Assembly (NCBI GenBank): GCA_024698805.1
Contig: JAILQT010000027.1
Location: 1-35,637, forward strand
Source of the DNA: Solobacterium sp.
Lineage (GTDB): Bacteria; Bacillota_I; Bacilli_A; Erysipelotrichales; Erysipelotrichaceae
Length of the DNA: 35,637 bases
Direction of reading: 5' to 3'
Made by a program: the position numbers and the translations under genes. The notes under the pieces were generated by a model that did no database searches, was not told the DNA's origin, and saw only the letters and a program-made list of their open reading frames with translations. This document shows, in pieces, positions 24,101 to 32,206 of this stretch (position 1 is the first letter of the stretch; each line of letters opens with the position of its first letter).

Positions 24101-24654
24101 TTATGGATTCAGGCATACGCCGCTGCTGTCAAACTGGTATGTCTTTCCGCCGATCGTCCTCGATCCTGTGACCATCGCGCCTGAAGATGTGAAGTAATAC
24201 CACTTGCCGGAGATCTTCTTCCAGCCGGTCACCATCTGGCCGCCGGAGAGGAAATAATACCAGACGCCGCCGATCTTCTTCCACCCGGTGACCATCGCAC
24301 CGCCGGAGAGGAAGTAGTACCATTTGCCGGAGATCTTCTTCCAGCCGGTCACCATCGCGCCGCCGGAAAGGAAGTAATACCATTTTCCTGAGATCTTTTC
24401 CCAGCCGGTCACCATGATGCCGTCGGGATCGAACCAGTACCATTTGTTCGAGATCTTCTTCCAGCCTGTCACCATCTGGCCGCCGGAAAGGAAGTAATAC
24501 CAGAAGCCGTCGATCTTCTGCCAGCCGGTGACCATATAGCCGGTGTCATCGAAGTAATAGCAGGAACTGCCGATCCACGCAAACATACTGCGGTAATAAT
24601 AACCGTTCGGCAGCTTATACCACCATCTGCCGTTCGACTTTTTCCATCCGGAAG
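24101..24654 (-). repeat. Second tandem 60-bp repeat array encoding nine wall-binding-like repeats
   Basis: About nine 60-bp units encode GWKKISGKWYYFLSGGAMVT-type modules. The terminal unit ends FDSSGVCLNP exactly as in copy A, and the fourth unit (WYWFDPDGIMVT) is the same as in copy A, showing shared ancestry and possible conversion between the two arrays. Confidence 0.9.
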
Positions 24655-27544
24655 CTGTCGGTGCGCCCCATTTCGCATACAGCGTCATATTCTTTTTGAA
24701 TTTATAAGCAGCCGGGTCATAGGTGACGAATTTCGTACATGCCTTGTCGCTGTACCAGCCCCGGAAGATCTTTCCTTCCGCGTTGGTAACGACGCAGTCA
24801 TAGTCATCACCGGTACATGTCTGCAGATACCGTATGCCCTCGTTCTCGAACACTTCGAAGACCATGACAGGGCTCGCAGATTCGATCCAGCCATCGGCGT
24901 AACTGCCTGACGTGATGAAGCCGCCGTTTGCGTTCAGGATCACTGTATATGCCGGCTTGTAGTAAGCGTACAGCGTCATGTTCTTTTTGATCACGGCATC
25001 ATCAGCCAGCAGCGTCGAGGCGTCATCCTTCACCGTTGTAAAGCCGCGGAGCTTTTTGCCGGCGGGAGGAACGATGATATCCTCGCCGTAATAGAAATAG
25101 GAACCCTTCTCCATCGTGATCTTCCGGCTGCCGCTCTTTGTGATCGTACCGCCGTTGGGATCGACGGTGACCGTAACATAGGCCGGTGAGGAAACGGAAG
25201 TATATTTCGCATACAGCGTCATCGCCCCGGTGACCTTCGTCGCAAAGAAATTGAATTCCTTCGTCAGGGCCTTGTCGGTATACCAGCCGGCAAACTGCAT
25301 ATACATCTCGGACCGGACAGGTGACTGCATATAATCGGTGTCACCGGTCCCTTTTGCGCCGTATATGGAATGATCGCCGTACGGCTGCATCTCATCCACG
25401 GTCAGCCCTTTGCCGAGATACGCAGATACCTTGTTTTTCACAGAGACTTCATCGGTCTCCGTATCGTAATGCCAGAACCAGCCTTCACCGGCATCGAATA
25501 CGACCTTGACTGCCTTGGCCCATTTCGCATACAGCGTGACAGGACCGGATGCACTGTAGAAATACGGATCGCCGATCTCATTCTTAAATGAACTGTCTTC
25601 ATACCAGCCGGCGAAGACATAGCCGGCCCTTTCCGGGATCGGGACATAAGTCCTGAGTTCGCTCCCTTTTTTGGCGAAGACAGGCAGGACGGATTCCCCG
25701 TTCTCGTATTCGCCGCTGCCGGCATCGAATGTGACCGTGACGCCGGGGACCCATTTCGCATAGAACGTCACATTCCCTGCCGGGACATAGCCGTATGCAT
25801 AAGTTACCTTCTTCGTCAGGGCAGAGTCCAGATACCAGCCGACGAATGCTTTTGACGGATGCGTGAACAGCGGCGCTTCGCCGACACAGCTGCCCTCTGC
25901 AACATATAACGTATAGGAGGCTGAACCGCCTTCCGAAAGACCGCCGTTCCCTTTGAATACGACCTTGTATTCTTTGACCCATTTCGCATACAGGACGGTA
26001 TTCGCAACGGGAACGAAGCTTTCCGGAATGACTTCCTTCCCGTCCGTGCAGGCCTTGTCCGTATACCAGCCGCCGAATGCGTAGCCGGAAGGAATGTTCA
26101 CAAACGGAACGTCGCTGCTGTCCTGCAGTCTTGAGCCTTTGGCCACGTTTACAGTGATGGAAGCCTTTTCGGAAATATAAGCACCGTCCCGGTATATGTT
26201 CACGCAGTTCTTCCCGTTGCCGTCAAATTTGACCGTATAGTATTTCGACCACTTTGCGTACAGCGTGATGTTCTTTGTCAGCAGATACGACGATCCGACC
26301 TTGTATTTATCATCCAGCGACGCATCCGCATACCAGCCTGCGAAGACATAGCCGGACCTTTCCGGTGTGTGCATGTTCGAAAGGTCGCACAGATCGTTTT
26401 TCGGGTATGTTTCCTTGATCACCGATGAGCTGTCACTGAAAGTGCCGCCGCCGGCTTTGAACGTGACGGTAACGGATTCTTCCCAGAATGCATAGAAAGT
26501 CACATCGGCTTTAAATACATAAGTATCCAGATCGATAACGGTGCTTTTGTCATTCTTGACCAGTGACCATCCGGCGAAGGCCATGCCGTCCCGGTACGGA
26601 TCGCCGGCGCTGCACCAGCTGATCTGTTCCGTTTTTAATACCTGGTCCGTAACACTGGTCTCGCTGCCGTCAAACGTCCCGCCGTTCGCCTTGAAAGTCA
26701 CTTTCCAGGCAGGCAGCCATTTCGCGTACAGGGTAAGGTCCGATACGATCTTGATGTTTGAATACTCTTCCGCTTCTTTCCCGTCGCTGCAGGACTTGTT
26801 CCTGTACCATCCGGCGAATTTATAGCCGCTGCGCGTCACATAATGTTCGTAATACGTATTGGGATAGACATAGTATTCATAATTCTCATAGAAGGATTCG
26901 TACCAGACCTCCGTATTGACTGTCAGGCCTGTCAGTTCCTTGTCGATCAGTCCGCCGTTGGCATCCAGCGTCACTGTATACATGACCGGCGCTTCTGCAG
27001 GCATATCTGTTTCTTCAATTACTTCCTCAGCCTGTACCGGTTCAGGGACCGCTTCTGTCGTGGGTTCGGCAGCAGCCTCTTCCGCAGGTTCTCCCGTTTC
27101 CGCTGCAGGCTTTTCTGGTTCGGGCACGGGTGTTTCTTCTGCCGGCTCATCCATGACCTCTTCTGCAGGCACTTCCGCTTCAGGGACTGTCCCTGCCGGT
27201 GGTTCTTCCGTTTCCGGGATGACCCCTGCTTCAGAATCCTCTTCCTCAATGACCGGCTCTGTCTCTGTCACTTCCGGCAGTGTTTCCTCTTCGCTTTCTG
27301 CAGCTTCCGCGGGCACTTCTGCAGGGCTTTCCTCCGGCACTTCTTCAACAGCAGGCAGGGGCGTCTCTTCTGCAGGTGCTTCCTCCTGCACTTCTTCCGG
27401 GATATCTTCTGTTTCCCCTGTCTCTTCCGGGACGGTCTCTTCGCTTATGTCTTCTGTCTCCGTCTCTTCTGCATATACCTTCTGCGGCAGCGCGCCGAAA
27501 AGCATGCACAAAGAGAGCAGTATCGTGAATTGTTTTCTGATCAT
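24101..27544 (-). CDS. Secreted surface protein: B-repeat modules plus wall-binding repeats (copy B)
   Basis: A 1147-residue paralogue of copy A with the same plan. A signal peptide (MIRKQFTILLSLCMLFGALP, cleavage near VYA-EE) is followed by an acidic Glu/Pro/Thr/Ala/Val stalk to about residue 195, nine B-repeat-like modules with GYxFAGWY and YAKW boundaries, then nine 20-residue aromatic wall-binding-like repeats and the same last ten residues as copy A. Modules correspond one to one with copy A, including two odd long modules (seventh and ninth), so the pair arose by whole-gene duplication followed by divergence. No sortase motif. ATG 27544 has AGGAGG five bases upstream; the longer open frame upstream has no such support. 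Confidence 0.9.
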   Translation of the reverse strand: MIRKQFTILLSLCMLFGALPQKVYAEETETEDISEETVPEETGETEDIPEEVQEEAPAEETPLPAVEEVPEESPAEVPAEAAESEEETLPEVTETEPVIEEEDSEAGVIPETEEPPAGTVPEAEVPAEEVMDEPAEETPVPEPEKPAAETGEPAEEAAAEPTTEAVPEPVQAEEVIEETDMPAEAPVMYTVTLDANGGLIDKELTGLTVNTEVWYESFYENYEYYVYPNTYYEHYVTRSGYKFAGWYRNKSCSDGKEAEEYSNIKIVSDLTLYAKWLPAWKVTFKANGGTFDGSETSVTDQVLKTEQISWCSAGDPYRDGMAFAGWSLVKNDKSTVIDLDTYVFKADVTFYAFWEESVTVTFKAGGGTFSDSSSVIKETYPKNDLCDLSNMHTPERSGYVFAGWYADASLDDKYKVGSSYLLTKNITLYAKWSKYYTVKFDGNGKNCVNIYRDGAYISEKASITVNVAKGSRLQDSSDVPFVNIPSGYAFGGWYTDKACTDGKEVIPESFVPVANTVLYAKWVKEYKVVFKGNGGLSEGGSASYTLYVAEGSCVGEAPLFTHPSKAFVGWYLDSALTKKVTYAYGYVPAGNVTFYAKWVPGVTVTFDAGSGEYENGESVLPVFAKKGSELRTYVPIPERAGYVFAGWYEDSSFKNEIGDPYFYSASGPVTLYAKWAKAVKVVFDAGEGWFWHYDTETDEVSVKNKVSAYLGKGLTVDEMQPYGDHSIYGAKGTGDTDYMQSPVRSEMYMQFAGWYTDKALTKEFNFFATKVTGAMTLYAKYTSVSSPAYVTVTVDPNGGTITKSGSRKITMEKGSYFYYGEDIIVPPAGKKLRGFTTVKDDASTLLADDAVIKKNMTLYAYYKPAYTVILNANGGFITSGSYADGWIESASPVMVFEVFENEGIRYLQTCTGDDYDCVVTNAEGKIFRGWYSDKACTKFVTYDPAAYKFKKNMTLYAKWGAPTASGWKKSNGRWWYKLPNGYYYRSMFAWIGSSCYYFDDTGYMVTGWQKIDGFWYYFLSGGQMVTGWKKISNKWYWFDPDGIMVTGWEKISGKWYYFLSGGAMVTGWKKISGKWYYFLSGGAMVTGWKKIGGVWYYFLSGGQMVTGWKKISGKWYYFTSSGAMVTGSRTIGGKTYQFDSSGVCLNP

Positions 27545-27569
27545 GATAACCTCCTGGTCCGCTGCTTCC

Positions 27570-27575
27570 ATCATA
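27570..27575 (-). promoter_or_regulatory. Candidate -10 box for surface protein copy B
   Basis: TATGAT about 25 bases before the start codon, with only a weak TTTTTA at the -35 distance that belongs to the upstream terminator T-run. Tentative. Confidence 0.35.
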
Positions 27576-27592
27576 CCATGACAGCGCCGTAC

Positions 27593-27615
27593 TAAAAATG
27601 AGCCGTCCGGCTCAT
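27593..27615 (-). terminator. Intrinsic terminator after the zinc-ribbon gene
   Basis: ATGAGCC-GGAC-GGCTCAT hairpin followed by TTTTT, about 20 bases after the stop of the zinc-ribbon protein gene. Confidence 0.9.
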
Positions 27616-27633
27616 CTTTGTCCTGAATGTATC

Positions 27634-28434
27634 TTACTGTTTCCCGATCCTGTCGATCAGGTTCGTGATCGAATCGACGATCCTGTCCGCCCTTTCCTGC
27701 CGCTTCTGCGCATAGTCCGTATTATGTATGGGGAAGACCGGTACGGACGCATCGGCATTCCTGTTTTCCTCACAGGCATTCCGCCGTTCCTGTCTTCGCA
27801 GACGTGCCTGTTCCCGTTCCTCTTCCCGAAGCATGCGCCTCCGTGCAGCTTCATTTTCAGCCGCAGCCCGCGCACGCGCGCTCTCCAGGGAGATCTGTCT
27901 CTGTGCTTCCCTGTCGCGCAGCTGCTGTTCATACATATCCCTCTGCATCAGGACTTTCTGGTGTTTTTTCTTCGGATTCGTAAACCAGAGGTACGGGCCC
28001 CCGAAAATGAAAGCCATATAGCAGAGCATCAGAGGCATCGGCATCAGATTGTTCAGGAATTCATCGAACCAGGAGCCCTCTGCCAGCTTCAGTGCCGACT
28101 GGATCATGGAAAGAACGATGAGCCAGGCGATCCCGCCTCCCAGCAGCCGCAGTTCCCATGTCTTCCAGAACAGGTACTTCGACCTCCATTTCGCATACTT
28201 TTCCTCATATTCCCGGTCTTCGGCGTCATACCTTTCATAGCGCGCGTCATGGCCGGCTTTTTTCATATTCGCCTCGATGACTTTTGCTTCATCGATATAC
28301 CTGTAATTGATATTGATCGTTTCATCATCGATCAGCGTTTTCATCCCGCAGTACGGGCAAACCGCTGTTTTCGCGTCGGCGTCGGCTTCCATCATACCGC
28401 CGCAGTTCTGACATTCCAGTCTGATCAGTCTCAT
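27634..28434 (-). CDS. Zinc-ribbon membrane protein with charged coiled coil, function unknown
   Basis: A 266-residue protein. Residues 8-29 hold two CxxC pairs (CQNCGG and CPYCG) forming a zinc ribbon. Two hydrophobic segments follow around residues 105-125 and 140-160 (RLLGGGIAWLIVLSMI and LMLCYMAFIFGGPYLWF). The last third is an Arg/Glu/Ala-rich, probably coiled-coil segment (QLRDREAQRQ, EEEREQARLRRQER). ATG 28434 is preceded by GAGGTG at six bases; the longer open frame upstream covers the DegV terminator and is not coding. No known family function is recognised. The ribbon would face the cytoplasm if two helices cross the membrane. Confidence 0.8.
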   Translation of the reverse strand: MRLIRLECQNCGGMMEADADAKTAVCPYCGMKTLIDDETININYRYIDEAKVIEANMKKAGHDARYERYDAEDREYEEKYAKWRSKYLFWKTWELRLLGGGIAWLIVLSMIQSALKLAEGSWFDEFLNNLMPMPLMLCYMAFIFGGPYLWFTNPKKKHQKVLMQRDMYEQQLRDREAQRQISLESARARAAAENEAARRRMLREEEREQARLRRQERRNACEENRNADASVPVFPIHNTDYAQKRQERADRIVDSITNLIDRIGKQ

Positions 28435-28468
28435 ATCCTGCACCTCTTCATTAGTGCATGGTAGGACC

Positions 28469-28482
28469 GTTCCCCGGGGAAC
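28469..28482. promoter_or_regulatory. Perfect 14-bp palindrome upstream of the zinc-ribbon gene
   Basis: GTTCCCCGGGGAAC lies 35 bases before the start codon, in the place expected for a promoter operator. A partial repeat GGAACC follows ten bases away. No recognised regulator site matches it by eye. Confidence 0.45.
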
Positions 28483-28500
28483 CGTCAACAGGAACCGTAA

Positions 28501-28534
28501 AGAAAAGGATCTTCCGTCTTTGCTTGGAAGATCC
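28501..28534 (-). terminator. Intrinsic terminator after the DegV gene
   Basis: Nine-base perfect arms GGATCTTCC and GGAAGATCC around a ten-base loop, followed by TTTTCTTT. Confidence 0.9.
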
Positions 28535-28552
28535 ATGGTCACGATACGATGT

Positions 28553-29416
28553 CTATCTTTCTTTTCCGAGGAAGAACAGTCCCAGCATGCCCGGACCGAC
28601 ATGCGCCCCGGAGAACGGCTCATGCGCACAGACTGTGATCTGCGCATCCGGCGTAACGGCAAGGATCAGCTCCTTCAGTTTTTCCGCATCATCGATGCAG
28701 TCGCCGTGCGAGATATAAACAGCCGGATCCGCGATATCCATTCTCTTTTCGCGGTATTTTTCCGCAAGCTTCTGGATGGCTTTTTTCCTGCCCCTGCAGT
28801 TGGCGCAGGAGACGATGTGGCCTGTATGGTCGCCGTACAGGATCGGCTTGATGTGCAGCGTCGTCGCGATCGCTGCTGCAGCACCGCTGACCCTGCCTGT
28901 GCGCTTCAGGAAATTCAGGTCATCCACCGTAAAGTACTGGCAGCAGTGCGGCACCATGTCATCAAGTATCTTTGATGCTTCGCGCGTATCCATCCCCTGC
29001 CTGCTCAGTTCAGCAGCCCTGATCGCCAGCATGCCGCTGCCGAAGCCGCAGCCGTGTGAATCGACGATATGAACGAACCGTTCCGGATACTCTTCCATCA
29101 GGATGTCCGCAGCTGTCTTTGCGGCATTATATGTGCCGCTGATTCCCGAGCTCATAGCGACATAGACGATATCCGTTCCGGCTTTGAGGACAGGCGTGAA
29201 ATGCGTAATGAACAGGGAAGTATTCAGCAGGCTCGTCTTGACGCTCACGCCATTGCGGAGTCCTTCGTAATACTCATGCATCGCAAAATTCTCAATATCC
29301 CCCAGATACTCACGGGGTTCCCCGTTCATCGTGAATTCACTCGGAAGCAGCGTGATGCCTTCGAGGAGCTTCCCGGGCAGATTGGCGGTCCCGTCCGCAT
29401 ATACTGCAAATGTCAT
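28553..29416 (-). CDS. DegV family fatty-acid-binding protein
   Basis: A 287-residue protein of the DegV (EDD fold) family, usual length about 280. The family signature SSGISGTYNAA is visible near residue 89, with S..NTS in the N-terminal domain and DDLNFLKRTGRVSGAAA in the middle. Members bind a fatty acid and, in Firmicutes, act as FakB-type partners of a fatty acid kinase that phosphorylates exogenous fatty acids; no fakA-like gene is next to it. CGGAGGAAG precedes the ATG. It appears to be a single-gene transcript with its own terminator. Confidence 0.92.
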   Translation of the reverse strand: MTFAVYADGTANLPGKLLEGITLLPSEFTMNGEPREYLGDIENFAMHEYYEGLRNGVSVKTSLLNTSLFITHFTPVLKAGTDIVYVAMSSGISGTYNAAKTAADILMEEYPERFVHIVDSHGCGFGSGMLAIRAAELSRQGMDTREASKILDDMVPHCCQYFTVDDLNFLKRTGRVSGAAAAIATTLHIKPILYGDHTGHIVSCANCRGRKKAIQKLAEKYREKRMDIADPAVYISHGDCIDDAEKLKELILAVTPDAQITVCAHEPFSGAHVGPGMLGLFFLGKER

Positions 29417-29440
29417 AAAACTTCCTCCGGACAGATATAG

Positions 29441-29446
29441 ATTATA
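29441..29446 (-). promoter_or_regulatory. Candidate -10 box for the DegV gene
   Basis: Perfect TATAAT about 25 bases before the start codon; no clear -35 at the right distance. The spacer 29417-29579 shows nothing else. Confidence 0.45.
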
Positions 29447-29579
29447 CTACTGTTTTTCGAAACCGCATGTGTTTTATCATTGGGAAAGCGTATGTCACTT
29501 GCCTGAAATTCCTGATGATACAGTTTTGCGATCCTGAATCATGCGGTGAATAATCGATCTTCGCACCCGGCAGCTGTTT

Positions 29580-30083
29580 TCAGGGCAATGTCCTGCTGTA
29601 ACAGGTCTCTTCGGCACCGAATGCAGTTTTTGTCCGCCCGGTCCGCTGAAACCCGTTTGCTTCATAAAATGCTGCAGCGCGCCTGTTTGCGGTAAAGACC
29701 CAAAGCATGATCTCCGTATAGCCTTCCTTTCTGACATCCTTCAGTACCCGGTCCATCATCCGGCTGCCAAGGCCTTTATGCCAGTTGTGCGGCAGGCTGT
29801 GGATGCAGAAGAGTTCTGCTTTTCCTTCCATATCCGGATCCCGGGCTTCATCCCACCAGGCGATGCAGTGTCCCCGTCCGTCCAGGGTGAGGATATAACC
29901 GTGTCCTTTGCCTTTTTCAAGCACAGACCTGTACATGCACTCGATACGGGAGGGGTCCGTCATCGCATGCAGCGTATCTGCATCGAGGATATGGGCAAAA
30001 GCCGCTTTCCAGCTCTCCGTCTGGATATATGCCATATCTTTTTCATCGCCCGGCTGCGCAGCCCTGATATGTACAATCGTCAT
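29580..30083 (-). CDS. GNAT family N-acetyltransferase
   Basis: A 167-residue GNAT acetyltransferase. The acetyl-CoA pyrophosphate loop is the HKGLGSRMM segment, and the conserved C-terminal RAAAFYEANGFQRTGR motif is present. It would acetylate a small molecule or protein amine in the cytosol; the substrate is not readable. Its ATG overlaps the stop codon of the ketopantoate-reductase-family gene by four bases (ATGA), so the two are co-translated. Confidence 0.92.
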   Translation of the reverse strand: MTIVHIRAAQPGDEKDMAYIQTESWKAAFAHILDADTLHAMTDPSRIECMYRSVLEKGKGHGYILTLDGRGHCIAWWDEARDPDMEGKAELFCIHSLPHNWHKGLGSRMMDRVLKDVRKEGYTEIMLWVFTANRRAAAFYEANGFQRTGRTKTAFGAEETCYSRTLP

Positions 30084-31018
30084 TCTTTCCCATTCTGCAG
30101 ATGTTCCAGCGCATCCGCTTCCAGTTCTTTATATACCGGATATTCCGCGCCGGTCCCATCAAAGAACCGCTTCAGCTCACAGCTGAGGGACAGCATCTCA
30201 TCGGCAGCGTTCATCGCATGGTTCGAAGCGCAGATCGTACCGATCGGTGTGGAGCACATGACTTTGTATACCGCATAGCACAGTTTCCGGTAGCGGCTGC
30301 TGTGATAATCCTGATCCGATGCCGGCAGGATGACATGCCCGGCGTTTTCGATCGCCTGATAGCCTTCGATATTGGCATCGATGATGCGGTTCAGATATTC
30401 TTTGTCATTTTTGATCCTGCCGAGGTCGCCGTCGCAGTGATAACACGCAAAGCCGACCGGCACGACGAATGCGGCGTGGCACAGCAGGTAATCCCCCATG
30501 TTGGGCTCATAAGTCACACGGATCTTCGTATCGCTGAAGATCCTGCGGACCAGTTCTTCATTGGCCATGCTGTCCTCCAGCTGGCCGATCGTGATCTTTT
30601 TCATCGTAAAGGAGACGACGCGGTCCTCCTCCCTGCGGCCGGCTGCCATATAAAAGGCGAACATGACATTCCTGCCTTTCAGTTTTTCCGCTGTCTTTTC
30701 TGCGGAAAGGCTGTTGCCGGTAAAGACGATGTTCCTGGAAATATTCTCCCGCAGGACATCGGTGACGCTGTCTGCCTGCGTGCTGCGCAGGACGACGAAG
30801 ATGACGTCGTACAGGTCTGTCTTCTTAAGGCTGCGGATCACCGGGATCCGGAAGTTCTTTTTTCGGTGCGTGATTGCGGATTCGATCGTCAGGCCGTTCT
30901 TTTCGATGACATCTGCCCATGCGCCCCTGGCAAGGAGCGTTACGTCCTTTCCGGAAGCGTACAGGTCTGCCGCAAGGTTTGAACCGATGACGCCTGCACC
31001 GTATACAAGTATTCTCAT
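30080..31018 (-). CDS. Ketopantoate reductase family (ApbA/PanE-like) protein
   Basis: A 312-residue NAD(P)-dependent dehydrogenase. It opens with the Rossmann motif YGAGVIGSNLAADL, and the FTGNSLSAE segment carries the Asn expected near position 100 in this family. The C-terminal helical domain is present. PanE reduces 2-dehydropantoate to pantoate for CoA synthesis, but many family members have other 2-oxo or imine substrates, and no panB/panC gene is nearby, so panE is not assigned. ATG 31018 has AGGAGG four bases upstream; the longer frame does not. It follows the small membrane protein gene by 16 bases and overlaps the acetyltransferase. Confidence 0.85.
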   Translation of the reverse strand: MRILVYGAGVIGSNLAADLYASGKDVTLLARGAWADVIEKNGLTIESAITHRKKNFRIPVIRSLKKTDLYDVIFVVLRSTQADSVTDVLRENISRNIVFTGNSLSAEKTAEKLKGRNVMFAFYMAAGRREEDRVVSFTMKKITIGQLEDSMANEELVRRIFSDTKIRVTYEPNMGDYLLCHAAFVVPVGFACYHCDGDLGRIKNDKEYLNRIIDANIEGYQAIENAGHVILPASDQDYHSSRYRKLCYAVYKVMCSTPIGTICASNHAMNAADEMLSLSCELKRFFDGTGAEYPVYKELEADALEHLQNGKE

Positions 31019-31034
31019 ATGTCCTCCTGTCCGC

Positions 31035-31451
31035 TTACTGCGAAGCCCCAAGGTACTGCTTTGCCTTCTGCAGAATGTCGTCTTTGCGCTCATTTGCATA
31101 CGTGAGATTCACACAGATGGTTTTATTCTTATTCAGCACATTCTTTTCCTTCATGACGAGCCCCAGGGCGGTGACGCTCCCGGTGCTTTCCCACAGCCGG
31201 ATATCCCGTACGGCATCCCGGGCGATGAAGCCTTTGGGATCGAACGGGCTGCAGTCGCGGATGCCGGTGCGGCTGATCTTAAGCAAAACAGGCACTTCCC
31301 CCTTTGCTTTGCGGATCTTCATGATCAGCCGGATGCCGGCAGCGGTCAGGATGACCGGGAGGATATACCCGGGTGTATGATCCGCATGTCCGGAACGGAT
31401 CATGGCGATCGGGAAAACCAGCGCCAGCACATCCATGAGCAGCAGCGGCAA
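31035..31451 (-). CDS. Small two-TM protein, possibly STM3941-like, 5' end doubtful
   Basis: A 138-residue open frame with two hydrophobic helices (residues about 2-19 and 27-45) followed by a soluble region (LKISRTGIRDCSPFDPKGFIARDAVRDIRLWES). The helix pair plus 'I..xGI.d' pattern resembles the STM3941 family, but this is a weak match by eye. The frame opens at TTG with no ribosome site, and an in-frame stop lies just three codons upstream. In another frame an ATG with an AGGACCGGAAC site lies about 40-60 bases upstream and reads into the same region across a GCTGCTGCT run. The gene may thus be frameshifted or 5'-truncated. Start uncertain. Confidence 0.5.
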   Translation of the reverse strand: MPLLLMDVLALVFPIAMIRSGHADHTPGYILPVILTAAGIRLIMKIRKAKGEVPVLLKISRTGIRDCSPFDPKGFIARDAVRDIRLWESTGSVTALGLVMKEKNVLNKNKTICVNLTYANERKDDILQKAKQYLGASQ

Positions 31452-31520
31452 TAGCTGTTATTCCGGTAATGCATGCAGTATTCCTCATCCATGTCCATCA
31501 GATGTTCCGGTCCTCTCATG

Positions 31521-31547
31521 AAAAACTGTCCCCGCGCCGGGAACAGT
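31521..31547 (-). terminator. Intrinsic terminator after deoC
   Basis: ACTGTTCCC-GGC-GCGGGGACAGT hairpin followed by TTTTT, about 25 bases after the deoC stop. It ends the rsmE-mtaB-murE-deoC operon. The rest of the 31452-31570 spacer shows no clear promoter. Confidence 0.88.
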
Positions 31548-31570
31548 CATTTCTTTCTGCGGTGATGCTC

Positions 31571-32206
31571 TCATTCGGAAACGAGCGCAATGCCGCTGCT
31601 GGTGCCGATGCGTTCTGCGCCTGCTTCGACCATTTCCTTCATGGTCTCCTTTGTACGCACGCCGCCGGAAGCCTTGACCTTCAGGGCATCACCGACGGTC
31701 TCCTTCATCAGCCGGACATCATGCACGGTAGCGCCGCCGGTGGAGAAGCCTGTGCTTGTCTTGACGAAGTCTGCGCCTGCAGCCTTTGCGTCCAGGCATG
31801 CCCTGACCTTTTCCTCGTCGGTCAGCAGGCATGTCTCAATGATGACCTTCAGGACTTTGTCGCCGACTGCTTCCTTGATCTTCCGGATCTCTTCCGTGAC
31901 ATAGGCGTCGCAGCCGTCTTTCAGCATGCCGACATTGATGACCATGTCCACTTCCTGCGCGCCTTTTTCAACGGCGTCCTTCGCTTCGAACACCTTGGCT
32001 TCCGTCGTCATTGCGCCGAGCGGGAACCCGATCACGACGCAGACCTTGACGTCGGTGCCCTGCAGCAGTTCTTTTGCGAGCGGGATCCAGCAGGGATTGA
32101 CGCATACGGATGCGAAATCATACTGTTTCGCTTCTTCGCAGAGTTTCGTGACCTGGTCTTTCTGTGCGTTGGGTTTCAGTAATGTGTGATCGATATACTT
32201 ATTCAT
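31571..32206 (-). CDS. deoC: Deoxyribose-phosphate aldolase
   Basis: A 211-residue class I aldolase that cleaves 2-deoxyribose-5-phosphate into glyceraldehyde-3-phosphate and acetaldehyde in deoxynucleoside breakdown. Family motifs are IDHTLLKP at the N-terminus, [24 protein letters not shown] with the Schiff-base lysine, and VKASGGVRT with the second active-site lysine. Length is typical for Firmicutes. ATG 32206 overlaps the end of murE by eight bases and uses GGGAGAAG inside murE as ribosome site; the longer frame lies inside murE. Its coupling to a cell-wall gene rather than to other deo genes is unusual. Confidence 0.97.
   Translation of the reverse strand: MNKYIDHTLLKPNAQKDQVTKLCEEAKQYDFASVCVNPCWIPLAKELLQGTDVKVCVVIGFPLGAMTTEAKVFEAKDAVEKGAQEVDMVINVGMLKDGCDAYVTEEIRKIKEAVGDKVLKVIIETCLLTDEEKVRACLDAKAAGADFVKTSTGFSTGGATVHDVRLMKETVGDALKVKASGGVRTKETMKEMVEAGAERIGTSSGIALVSE

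Noticed and set aside
20447-24654. Regular 60-bp repeats that could suggest a CRISPR or satellite array
   Set aside because: Units have no spacers, keep one reading frame and encode the known 20-residue wall-binding repeat.
20447-27544. LPXTG-type sortase anchoring of the two surface proteins
   Set aside because: Both C-termini end in wall-binding repeats with no LPXTG motif, hydrophobic tail or positive tail.
30080-31018. Assignment as true panE of pantothenate synthesis
   Set aside because: No other pantothenate gene nearby and the family has many other substrates; only the family name is supported.
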